Assembly (NCBI GenBank): GCA_963682055.1
Contig: OY821741.1
Coordinates: 317,501 to 381,500 of the forward strand
Direction of reading: 5' to 3'
DNA: 64,000 nucleotides
From: Primula veris
Lineage: Eukaryota > Streptophyta > Magnoliopsida > Ericales > Primulaceae
Numbering within the stretch: the first letter of the stretch is position 1; every line of letters begins with the position of its first letter. Shown one piece after another: positions 1 through 11,150 of this stretch. The notes below the pieces were generated by a model, which saw nothing but the letters and a program-made list of their open reading frames with translations, made no database searches and was not told where the DNA came from. The position numbers were made by a program, and so were the translations under genes.

Positions 1-485
1 AGTTCTGTATTTGCATTCTCCAGAATGCGAAGTCCTTCCCGTCGAACTTCTCGATCCCATGTGCGCCTCTATCTTCTTTTGCCATTGATCTTCCTCCCGA
101 TCTTAGTTCTGCAAACCTTGGGCTCTGATACCACTTGTTAGTAAATCAGTCGAGCACAAAGAAAGACAGAAATACTTAAACCGAGCATACACACTTTGAT
201 AACGGAGTTCACCCAAATTGACTACGTCTCCGGGCCGCTACACGTGACATTTAATATTATTATAATGAGGATTACAATCGTAATCTAGCTTGATCACAAA
301 CTATGGTTCTCTCGCAAATAGAACTCTCTCACTTATAATATGTAAAAGGTGTTTTTGTAGGTGTAATTAAAATACAAGATATTGGGGCATTTAAATAGAA
401 CCTTTAGTGGGTCATATTACAATTCCAAGTGATGTAGGATAATTAGAAAATATGACCAAAACTCATTTGGCTCCACAACTCAACA
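1..485 (-). mobile_element. Ty1/Copia LTR retrotransposon, 5' end only (runs off the left edge)
   Basis: Read on the minus strand, the piece holds an LTR (136-485), a primer binding site complementary to initiator tRNA-Met just inside it (about 121-133), and the first codons of Gag (ATG at 85). The Gag start matches the first residues of the intact Copia at 28800-33693 almost exactly (MAKEDR, then [18 protein letters not shown]), so both belong to one family. The LTR begins TGTTAG and ends CAACA. The flanking pentamer AGAAC (486-490) should be one half of a target duplication whose partner lies outside the window. It sits just beyond exon 5 of the diterpene synthase gene, in what I infer is intron 5. 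Confidence 0.85.
136..485 (-). repeat. LTR of the left-edge Copia element
   Basis: 350 bp bounded by TG...CA. It is clearly similar to the 359-361 bp LTRs at 28800 and 33333, sharing the stretch around the conserved CTACGTC..CGGGCCGCTACACGTG block and the ending CCACAACTCAACA. Confidence 0.85.
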
Positions 486-516
486 AGAACTTTATGAGAT
501 GAGTTAAGAAATATAC

Positions 517-1476
517 ATTGTGAGTTTCAGTTTTTTCCTTGCATAGATCTCTTGCATTGCTAGAGAATCATTTGGAATATTGATATCCAACTTTTGTGCC
601 ATCTCTATAAGTGCAGGGAATGCGACTTCAAAAGCAATAGGCATGTGTTCTGCATTTGCATCTCCGAGCTTGCATAGATTCTCTTTAACAAATTTTATAC
701 CTGTTGTAGAATATAATTTCTGGGTAATATCAACAAAGAAAAAGGCTGTAACACTAATAAATTCTGTAAAAAATATTAAACACTTACCTTTGCGGGTTTT
801 GTCCGGATGATGATTCCATGTTTTAAGTGCAACTACACATGCTAAGGTATTGAGAAGTCTATCGTGAGCCTCAAAAACAAAACTATCACCCCATGAACCA
901 TCAGGTAGCTGATTGTTTGAAATCCATTCGAGGCATGAAGGGAATTGAGGACAATTATTTCCATTAACATCTTTTATTAAAGCAACCCATGCTGTGTCAT
1001 AAGCACTAACACTTATCTCTCCATCTTCCATCGACACTAATATTAACCTTATCGTGTCTACGTATTCCTTGATTTCAGATTGAACCTGCATTTATGCATG
1101 ACCAAAAAAGAGTTTTTTTTGTTGTGCAGAAGAAGATATATAATTTTGATAAAACATTAAACATACACCACTTTTTTACGAGTGCGGATATTTAGATACG
1201 ACGTGTTTGTTAGACACGCTCCTTTGCAGTTTCTTAACCAGGTTTATTAAAGGACATGTTCGTTGTTTCAGAGCTACGTACCTTTATATAGTGTGATCGA
1301 TGTATATTTACAACGAATTTGGAATTATTGGTACTATAAAAAACATTTGAAATGGAAAAAGGAGGTACGTATTACAAGTGTTAAAAGGTGAGATTTTCCT
1401 GATTCATTCAAAAATGGATAATTACTCCATTTTGTGATTTGAAGATCCTCCGGGTAATAAACAATATCCGTGCGCT
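517..1476 (-). CDS. CPS: ent-copalyl diphosphate synthase-like (class II diterpene synthase), exons 3-5, partial
   Basis: Three exons read leftward. Exon 3 is 1476-1376, exon 4 is 1085-788 and exon 5 is 700-517; all are bounded by AG acceptors and GT donors (CTT|GTAATA, AAAG|GTAAGT, ACAAT|GTATAT) with matching phases. Class II diterpene synthases protonate and cyclise geranylgeranyl diphosphate in the plastid, and the ent-CPS branch feeds gibberellins and diterpenoids. Exon 4 carries the family's SAYDTAWVAL block and the QLPDGSWGD repeat of the gamma/beta domain. Exon 5 carries the KFVKENLCKL and AEHMPIAFEVAFP blocks. The catalytic DxDD region would lie left of the window, so class II activity cannot be confirmed. 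No internal stop or frameshift is seen. Exon 3 (TDIVYYPEDLQITKW) fits the weakly conserved region before the EIKEYVD start of the helical domain. Exons 1-2 lie 19 kb upstream at 20369-20781. Confidence 0.85.
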
Positions 1477-1595
1477 CTGCAAAATATAAATAGTGAAGAT
1501 GATGATGATTAGTGTACGTAGTTTGTAAATTGTACAAGTAATTAATTGAATGAATACACATGTAATTATTCATATTAAGTTTTAGCAGTAATTAA

Positions 1596-2932
1596 TGTTG
1601 GAAAAAGTTGGAAAACATGTAGTTTAAACATGGTTGTTCCAAGTGGTCAGGGACCATCTTCGAGTCAATTTTTAATGCGACTCCTCAGTTTTTCTGAGGC
1701 CATACTCTATGCGTTTGAGTAGCTTGTACGACGAGTTTCGCAACGGTATATCGCATGACCTATTCGGAGGAAGTGTGTGAATGATAATTGGACTCGAAGG
1801 TTGGTACTCGAAAGAGGGAAAAACCGAAATCTGGAAAATGGAGTAGAGAGTGGGAAAAAAGCATGAGGGTTATCCCACATTGGAAAATCAAGATTGATTT
1901 GTACTCTATATATACAAGTCCATCCCATGTAGTTGGTAAACTAATTAAGTCCACATACCCATGAGTGGGTTAGTGTGTACCACACATGCGCTCGCTCGGG
2001 CCTCGGGACGCGGGTTCCAGAAAGTTCGAAAGGGACTTTTGCATATTTGCAAGAGTAGTCCCTAAAGTTCCAGAAAGTTCAAAACTCCAGCAGTAATGGA
2101 GGCAGATTTTGGGGATGTAACTCGCAGAATTAAATTACCACAATTAATTATGCGGTTTCAGAATTCTCTATAAAGAGGCAACCATCCCCTCACATTCTAA
2201 CACACATGAAATCATTCTCTCTTCTCTCTAACATTCAAACAGTAGCATATATTTTTTTTTCATAGCACTTAGAAACCAGAGAGAACCACCCACTAAAAGC
2301 TCGACTTAGACTCATCGCCAGTTTCCGGCGAGTCTTCCGAGAGACGTTGTACCTTGGGATCGAAGCGCCAACGCAACCAGAAACATCAAGGTGGTTGAGC
2401 GAATATCGGTTAAGGACATACTGTTAACAGTAGCCTCGTCTAAATTTATTTACATTCTGTCCAATTTTATTTCGCATTTAAATTCAGTTTTTTACATTAT
2501 GTCCTTTCAATTCAGTATTTCAATTCAGTATTTTAATTTCCTGTACTTAGCTATAGCTTTTATATTATGTATTTACCTTTCTGTAATTTACTTAAAGTAC
2601 CGTTTCTATTCTGTAATATCATTTCTGTAATTAGATTATGTAATTAGATTAGTTTCAATTCAGTCCTGTATTTTCAATTCAAAACAGAACAATCCGGCTA
2701 TTAAGTTTATACTTTCCAGTCCGGCAGTTTCTATTAATTGCAAATAAGTACATCAGATTATTAATTAATAATAATCTGATAACGTTTGCTTTAATTACTT
2801 TTCAGTACTTACATGTTATAATCAGTTTATTGTATTCCATTTGGAAATTAATAAAGATTACACTGGTTTTGTTTAATTATTGTTTAGTCCTTTAATTATT
2901 GTTAATTGTTATTTCGTGCACGGAAACCAACA
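1596..2932 (+). repeat. 5' LTR of the decayed Copia
   Basis: 1337 bp, TGTTGG...CCAACA. It contains a TATATATA motif near 1907-1915 (promoter candidate) and closely matches 8093-9481. The copies differ by scattered substitutions plus a large length change near 2000 (see 3' LTR). Confidence 0.92.
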
Positions 2933-3290
2933 ATCTTAACCGACACCTCTGTTGTTTCTTTCGTGTATTAATTAATACAATTATTTATTTTTTATAAGGA
3001 ATAATGATTTTTTGTTTTCAATTCTAAATCATATTAGAAATTGAATTACAAAGAAAAATTCCAAACAGTTTTAATTTTTTGTTTTTGAATCTTGTCGATA
3101 CCAACCGTATTGGTATTCGATAAGAATCATTCAATCCTTTTAATATCAACCGTATTGATATTTAAAAGGATAAAAAAGTTTAATTTTATTATTTGTTTGA
3201 TAATTCTTTTACAACCCCAAATATCAGTTTTGGTGTTTGTTTATAGAATTTTTGTATACGTATCTCATACGTTTTGTGTTGTCGTTTCAG

Positions 3291-6200
3291 ATGACAAACA
3301 CGTCGCCTATTGAGTTGCCTATCGGGGATGAGCATGACCCAGTGGTTGGTGGGTCTGTCCATAACACTGGGGGCGATGCGAATGTAGTGGCTAACGCCGA
3401 TGACGTGGCCGCCGTGGCTGCGGCCATGGCGGATGCTACGGCCAAAGCTGAAGCTGAGGCTGCGGCCGAAGCAGCGGCCATGGCCAAGGCCGCAGCTAAG
3501 GCTGCGGCAAGAGCCAAGGCTGCGGCCAAGGGCAAGGCACCGATGTATTCGGCTGTGCCTACTTCTCATCTGGAGAAACCGGAAAAATTCAGGGGAGACA
3601 ACTTTAAACGTTGGCAGCAAAAGATGCTGTTTTATCTCACGACCCTGAATCTGACCAGGTTTCTTAAGGAGACTGCTCCCGTCCTAAGCGAGGACGATCT
3701 GGACGAGCAGTCGTTCTCTGCGGTTGAGGCATGGAGACATGCCGACTACCTATGCAAGAACTATATCCTGTGTGCTCTAGATGACACGTTGTTCAGTGTT
3801 TTCAAGCCCAAAGCTACTGCAAAGGATCTGTGAGAAACTCTCGAAAATAAGTACAAAGTGAATAACGTTGGCACAAAGATATTTGTTGTCACGGACTTTC
3901 ATGAGTACCGTATGACTGACAGCAGGGGTGTCATGGAGCAAGTTGAGGAGCTCCAACTCATTTACCATCGCCTTGAGGCTGAGGGGCTAGTGATTAATGA
4001 GTCTTTCCAGGTGGCACTCATGATTGAGAAATTGCCACCGTCTTGGAAAGACTTTCAAAACTACCTAAAGCACAAGCGAAATGAAATGAGGTTGGAGGGG
4101 CTCATTGAGAAGCTCAATATCGAGGTGAGCAACCGTCACTCCATGAGGAGAGTCGGTGGTGCTAACATCCCGATGGCAAAGGCCAATGTGGTCGAAAGCT
4201 CCAACGTCAAACGGAAACGTTTTGACAGCGGAGGCAGTGCTGTTGTCGCAAAGAAATTTGCGGGAACCTGCTTTGTGTGTAACAGAACCGACCATCGTAC
4301 CGCGGAATGTTATGACAATAAAGGCGCTGTTAAGCCTAACCCCCCCCCCCCCCCCCCGCGAGGAACTTCAAGGGCAAGGGAAAGAGGAAAGCTCCAGCTC
4401 AGGCACATCTGGCCGAGGGAGGACGAGATGATGACCACTTTACTGATGTGGTCTCTGAGGTGAATCTTGTGGGGAGCAACCTCAAAGAGTGGTGGCTAGA
4501 TACCAGCGCCACAAGCCACATCTGCTCAACAAGGTGGATGTTTAAGACCTACGAAGCGGTAGAGGGAGAAAGCTGCTTCATGGGAAATTCTGCTACTTCC
4601 AAGGTGGAAGGAAAAGGAATGGTCGTGATGAAAGTGACCTCGGGAAAAGAGCTGAGGTTGACAAATGTGCTTCATGTTCCGGATATCCGTAAGAATCTGG
4701 TATCAGGATCGGTGATGGTGAAGAATGGGTTCAAGCTAGTTTTAGAATCCGATAAAATTGTAATCACCAAAAATGGTGTCTATATAGGCCGTGGCTATAT
4801 GACCAACGGCATGTTTAAGTTGAATGTAGGGACACCTGCTCCTAATAAAGGTGCTAAAGCTGAGGCTAGCACTAGTGTTGTAATGACTGTTGCCCAAGAG
4901 GCCAATAAAAATTCTGAGTTTAATTATTTATTTGAGTCATTTCATTTGTGGCATAGTAGATTAGGTCATGTGAATTATAATTCTTTAAAGAAATTAATTT
5001 CACTAAAATTAATACCAAATTTCGTTTTTGATAAGCAACACAAATGTGAGATTTGTGTAGAAGCAAAATTAACGAAATCATCGTTTTAACATGTTGAACG
5101 AGAAAGTGAACCTCTCGGTCTAATACACACAGATGTATGCGACTTAAAGTTTATACAAACACGAGGAGGAAAAAATTACTTTATCACCTTTATAGATGAT
5201 TGTACTAGATACTGCTACGTTTACTTAATGAGAAGTAAAGACGAAGCAGTTGAGAAATTCGCTCTTTATAAGACCGAAGTTGAAAATCAACTCAATAGAA
5301 AAATTAAAACATTGAGAAGTGATAGAGGCGGTGAATTTGAATCACTGTTTGAGCAGATATGCGCCGAAAGTGGCATTATACATCAAACCACAGCCCCATA
5401 CACTCCCGAGCAAAATGGGGTTGCTGAGCGTAAAAATAGAACGCTAAAGGAAATGATGAATACTATGCTAATCAGTTCTGGGTTACCCCAGAACATGTGG
5501 GGGGAAGCGATACTTTCCACAAACTATGTTTTAAACAAGTTACCACATAAAAAGCGAGAAAAGACTCCATATGAATTATGGAAAGGTCATCAACCCAGTT
5601 ATAAGAACCTGCGGGTTTGGGGTTGTCTCGTGAAGGTCCTAGTTCCCACTCCTAAGAGGATGAGAATTGGTCCTAAAACGATGGACTGTGTGTTCATCGG
5701 ATATGCACATAATAGTAGTGCATATCGGTTTCTCGTGCACAAGTCAGACAATCCCGATGTGCACGTAGATACGTCTATGGAAAGCCGAGAGGCCTCTTCC
5801 TTTGAAGATATCTTTCCCCGGAAATTACCTACATCTGTACCAACTGAAGAGTTGAATAGTGAAGGAAATGTGGGGGCAAGTGAACCGACAGAGAAAGAGG
5901 AAGAGGAAGAGCCTCGGCGCAGCAAAAGGGCAAGGAAGGAAACTTCCTTTGGACCTGATTTCTTAACCTTCATGGTTGAAGGCGGACCGGTGACATATAA
6001 ACAAGCTATGTCAACATCGGATTCCCAATATTGGGAAGAATCTATTCAAAATGAGATTGAATCAATCATGCAAAACCACACTTGGGAACTAGTGGATCTT
6101 CCGAAAGGTTGTAAGCCCTTAGGTCACAAGTGGATCTTCAAGAGGAAGTTAAGGGTTGACAGCACGATTGAGAAATACAAGGCGAGACTTGTAGTAAAAG

Positions 6201-7474
6201 GCTTTAGGCAAACTAAAGGTGTCGATTATTTCGACACGTATGCTCCTGTCTCTAGGAAAACGTCAATCCGAATCGTCATTGCTCTCGCAGCTTTGTTTGA
6301 TATGGAAATACATCAAATGGATGTAAAGATGGCGTTTCTGAATGGAGAACTGGAAGAAGAAATTTACATGGAACAACCGGAAGGTTTGTAGTTCCTGGTA
6401 AAGAGCACCAAGTGTGCAAACTTGTAAAGTCTCTATATGGACTCAAACAAGTGCCAAAGCAATGGCACGAGAAGTTTGATAGAATTATGCTATCAAACGG
6501 TTTTCACATTAATGAGTGTGATAAATGTGTCTACTCTAAAAGAAGTGGAAGAGACTGTGTAGTAGTCTGTCTCTATGTGGATGACATGATCATAATTGGG
6601 AGTAATGATAGAATCAGCTCCACAAAGAAAATGTTGTCACAACACTTCGATATGAAGGATCTGGGTATAGCTGATGTAATACTTGGTATGAAGATTACCA
6701 AAACATCAGAAGGGTATGCCTTGTCCCAAAGTCACTATGTTAAACAAGTATTAGACAAGTTTGACAAGGGCAGTAAGGCTATGTCTAGAACCCCAATTGA
6801 GTTCAACTGTAACCTGAAAAAGAATTTCGGTAAGAGTGTGAATCAGTTGGAGTTCTCTCGAGTCATAGGCAGTCTCATGTATATAATGAATTGCACTAGA
6901 CCAGACATAGCAAACTCAGTGAGTAGACTGAGCAGGTACACCAGCAATCCGAATGAGGAACACTAGAAGGCCATAATGAAACTTCTCAGATATATGAGGT
7001 TTTCAGCAGATTATGGGCTGCACTATACCAGATATCCAGCAGTACTGGAAGGGTATTCAGATGCCAACTGGATATCAGACTCCAATAGCACAAGGTCCAC
7101 GAGTGGATATGTGTTTATAATGGGAGGAGCTGCCGTGTCTTGGAGATCCTCCAAACAGACATGTATTGCAAGGTCAACTATGGAATCTGAATTCATAGCG
7201 TTGGACTTAGCAACCGAAGAGGCAGACTGGCTGAGAAGTCTATTGGAAAGAATTCCAATGTGGCCAAAACCTGTTCCCGCAATAAGCATGCATTGTGATA
7301 GTCAATCAGCTATTGCGCGGGCTCAGGATCATATGTATAATGGAAAGTCTCGACATATACGTCGGAGACATAAATCCGTAAGGGAATTGTTATCCAACGG
7401 TGTGGTATCCTTAGATTTTGTGAGATCAAAGAAAACATAGCGGATCCATTAACTAAAGGCTTGACTCAAGTGGG
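3291..7474 (+). pseudogene. Copia Gag-Pol polyprotein, inactivated
   Basis: Start ATG at 3291, directly after TTTCAG. Order of parts: an Ala/Lys-rich N-terminus (about residues 35-80), the Gag capsid domain (FRGDNFKRWQQKML), a CCHC zinc knuckle (CFVCNRTDHRTAEC, about 4271-4312), protease DTSATSHIC (about 4500), the pre-integrase LWHSRLGH block (4946), the integrase core (SDRGGEFE; PYTPEQNGVAERKNR), reverse transcriptase ([14 protein letters not shown] at about 6575), and RNase H ([21 protein letters not shown]). Breaks: TGA at 3831; a run of 18 C (4340-4357) that shifts the frame after the zinc knuckle; TAA at 5086; a one-base loss near 6387 within the EQPEGF block; TAG at 6964 in place of a Trp codon; and a one-base loss near 7430. 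The protease has DTSA instead of the usual DTGA or DSGA. It cannot make an active polyprotein. Confidence 0.9.
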
Positions 7475-8092
7475 AGTCGAGACATCATCGAACGGAATGG
7501 GATTAAAGCCCATTAAATTGGTGGCCCCCCCATAGGCAACCCAACCTAAACGGAATCTTTCCTGATAGGTTTAAAGGGAAACTGAACTGTGGGGGCAACC
7601 GAACAAAACACTCGAGAACCTAGAGTTCCTAGCCCATCTCCGCGATGACAGAGTGATAGACCTGTACCATTGTAAGGGTGAGCTTGAGGCTCTTAATGAT
7701 CCAAGTAACTCGACGGTCGAGTAAAGTGAGTCAGGACACTTTTGATTTGGAACAGCTATAACGAGTGTGTAAGGCCGGTACCATGTGATGAGCTTGGGCT
7801 AATTCACTAGAGCACTCAGTTGAAGTTGCCAAGGCAGTCCATGCCAAATATGGACAACAACTAAAGGGCCTAGTACGTGGGTAGAGATGGCACTGTGCGG
7901 GTGCCATTCTGGGATACACAAAGCCTGATGGTTCAAAGCTTTACAGCCACCTAATAGCAGTATTCTGGGTGGTACTCCGCTACGACAGGTTCAAGGCGCG
8001 TGCTACCTGACCTTAGGCAGTGAACTTTTGCGCTTCTCTTGATTTGCATTTAGGACATGAACTTTTGAGCCAATTGCATTCATGTGGGGGAT

Positions 8093-9481
8093 TGTTGGAA
8101 AAAGTTGGAAAACATGTAGTTTAAACATGGTTGTTCCAAGTGGTCAGAGACCATCTTTGAGTCAATTTTTAATGCGTCTCCTCAGTTTTTCTGAGGCCAT
8201 ACTCTATGCGTTTGAGTAGCTCGTGCGACGAGTTTCGCAACGGTATATCGCATGACCTATTCGGAGGAAGGGTGTGAATGATAATTGGACTCGAAGGTTG
8301 GTACTCGAAAGAGGGAAAAACCAAAATCTGGAAAATGGAGTAAAGAGTGGGAATAAACCATGAGGGTTATCCCACATTGGAAAATCAAGGTTGATTTTTA
8401 CTCTATATATACAAGTCCATCCCATGTAGTTGGTAAACTAATTAAGTCCACATACCCATGAGTGGGTTAGTGTGTACCACACACGCGCACGCTCGCTCGG
8501 GTCTCGGGACTCGGGCCTCGGGACGCGGGATGTAGGATTTGGGATTTGGGGAATGTCTCGGGTCTTGGGTCTTGGGTCTTGTACTAAACTGAAAAGGGAC
8601 TTTTGCATATTTGCAAGAGCAGTCCCTAGAGTTCCAGAAAGTTCGAAACTCCAGCAGTAATGGAGGCGGATTCTGGGGATGTAACTCTCAGAATTAAATG
8701 ACCACAATTAATTCTGCGGTTTCAGAATCCTCTATAAAGAGGCAGCCATCCCCTCACATTTTAACACACATGAAATCATTCTCTCTTCTCTCTAACATTC
8801 AAACAGTAGCATATATTTTTTTCATAGCACTTAGAAACCAGAGAGAACCACCCACTAAAAGCTGGACTTAGACTCGTCGCCAGTTTCCGGCGAGTCTTCC
8901 GAGAGACGTTGTACCTTGGGATCGAAGCGCCAACGCAACCAGAAACATCAAGGTGGTTGGGCGAATATCGGTTAAGGACATACTGTTAACAGTAGCCTCG
9001 TCTAAATTTATTTACATTCTGTCCAATTTTATTTCGCATTTAAATTCAGTTTTTTACATTATGTCCTTTCAATTCAGTATTTCAATTCAGTATTTTAATT
9101 TCCTGTACTTAGCTGTAGCTTTTATATTCTATATTTACCTTTCTGTAATTTACTTAAAGTACTGTTTCTATTATGTAATTTCATTTCTGTAATTAGATTA
9201 GTTTCAATTCAGTCCTGTATTTTCAATTCAAAACAGAACAGTCCGGCTGTTAAGTTTATACTTTCTAGTCCGGCAGTTTCTATTAATTGCAAATCAGTAC
9301 ATCAGATTATTAATTAATAATAATATGATAACGTTTGCTTTAATTACTTTTCAGTACTTACATGTTGTAATCAGTTTATTATATTTCATTTGGAAATTAA
9401 TAAAGATTACACTGATTTTGTTTAATTATTGTTTAGTCCTTTAATTATTGTTAATTGTTATTTCGTATACGGAAACCAACA
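8093..9481 (+). repeat. 3' LTR of the decayed Copia
   Basis: 1389 bp, TGTTGG...CCAACA. It is longer than its partner mainly because of a CTCGGG/CTTGGG repeat expansion at about 8495-8585 that is only a stub in the 5' LTR. Confidence 0.92.
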
Positions 9482-9844
9482 ACTAATTGGGTTCTATTTG
9501 TCATGCATATATGTTAACTATTCTGATATTCATTTTATATATATATATATGCATGGTGTCTATATATACATTTCTTTTGAAACTGCATATATCTATTCTG
9601 TACTGCAACCTCTTTCCACAAGCCTCTTCAATTTTGTTTTACTTTCTTTATATATCTTTTCTATTCCCATATTGCAAATATATATATGGAGTTAATTATA
9701 CATAAATCAGAAAATTAGATAGGATTAATTTATCAGTGACTCTTTGGAACAATCACCTTATTTGACTGTTTATGGAACAGTCACCTTAACCACCATTAGA
9801 TTAAAAAAATAGATGCTTAGATAATGTTTTTCAATAACTAATTT

Positions 9845-11091
9845 TGTTAGGACCAGATTTCTGGTCTAAATATTGTTAATTGTCTATTGGTTTTTACTAA
9901 ATAAATCCTAACTGTTATTAAGAACTAAGACAGGATTGACAGGTTCCAAGTACCAGTTGCAACCTCAGTTGCAACCTCTGCTGACAGGTTCCAAGTACCA
10001 GTTGCAACCTAAGTTGCAACCTATGCTGACAGGTTTCAAGTACCAGTTGCAACCTTAGTTGCAACCTCAGTTCAAACCTGTTGTTCAGCAGAATTCTGTT
10101 TAGTTCCATTTATCTGCATAACCATTCTTTAATATTATTACTTGTTTTAAAGTATGCAGGATATATTCTCATAAGGTCTTAAACGTTTTATATGTGTTTA
10201 TTGAGAATATCAAAGTGTTAAGGAAAGATGTCTTATTAAAGATATAAAGAGATTAGTTTATAAGGTTGTTTCCTTTTGAATATGATCTCTTCTCTTATGA
10301 TTATCCTTATCACTTGTTTCAATCTTTGTTCCCTATCAAATCAGTATGATATGTTTAAGATTGAATAAAATTAGGAGTTAATGTCTTACATGAATATCTA
10401 AAAGATATTATCTTGCCAAGATATGATCTTTTTATATGTTTCCTTGTTATAGGAAAATACTAACTCCTACAATCAAGCTTGTTATTTAACAGGTATCAAC
10501 CAATCATGATTGAAGTCTATTCACGCTGAAGAATCACGTATTACATGGAAAGACTAAAGCCAATCATTAAAGTCAAAAGCAATCACAAAAGACCTTCAAA
10601 GATAGAAGATTGTTTTTGCTTATATATAGTTGATAACTAAGCTTGTAAATGTGTGTGTTCTAAATTATAAAGAACTTATTTTTCTAGAGAGAATACACGT
10701 GAGCTTTAAAAAGAAAACAATGGTGGGATGCCATTGATTTATAAGTGATAGTTATAGAGTAGGAGCAATATAGTGATAGGCAGAAAAACCTAGAGGGAGT
10801 CTAAGTTTTTCATTAAGACTTGAGTCATATATTGTAAGCTTTTTATAATATCATAATCTGGGTAAGTGCCCCGGAGACGTAGCCTAGTTAGGTGAACTCC
10901 GTTGTTAAATGTGCGTGTGAATTATTTCCAAGTACATTTAATTTTAAAACAGTTCTGTCCATTAATACACTTGGTTCCAACTGCAGTTCCAACCTCACTT
11001 GGAACCTTATACACTTGGTTCCAACTGCAGTTCCAACTCCACTTGGAACCTTACTGCAAAACTGCATCTAGAACAGCGGATAGGAATTTCA
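9845..11091 (+). repeat. 5' LTR of the Sirevirus-like Copia
   Basis: 1247 bp, TGTTAGGACC...GGAATTTCA. Near its start is a threefold array of about 47 bp (9935-10080) built on GGTT(C/T)CAAGTACCAGTTGCAACC. Near its end is a twofold 43 bp repeat (10968-11050) made of GGTTCCAACTGCAGTTCCAA and TTGGAACC, which can fold on itself. A related solo LTR is at 50809-52032. Confidence 0.95.
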
Positions 11092-11093
11092 AT

Positions 11094-11105
11094 TGGTATC
11101 AGAGC
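11094..11105 (+). other. Primer binding site, initiator tRNA-Met
   Basis: TGGTATCAGAGC, complementary to the 3' end of plant initiator tRNA-Met, two bases after the 5' LTR. It would prime minus-strand DNA synthesis. Confidence 0.85.
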
Positions 11106-11150
11106 TTCACACTAGATCTTACTTAGTGTGGATCCTGTGTTCTAGTAACA

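Larger units (their letters stand above)
1596..9481 (+). mobile_element. Ty1/Copia LTR retrotransposon, full length but decayed
   Basis: A 7.9 kb element with LTRs at 1596-2932 and 8093-9481, a Gag-Pol region with stops and frameshifts between them, and a purine tract (GTGGGGGAT) right before the 3' LTR. The flanking pentamers ATTAA and ACTAA differ by one base, consistent with an aged target duplication. Pol order is protease, integrase, reverse transcriptase, RNase H, which defines Copia. Unlike the other elements here, no initiator-Met primer site follows the 5' LTR. It lies in intron 2 of the diterpene synthase gene, on the opposite strand to it. Confidence 0.92.
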
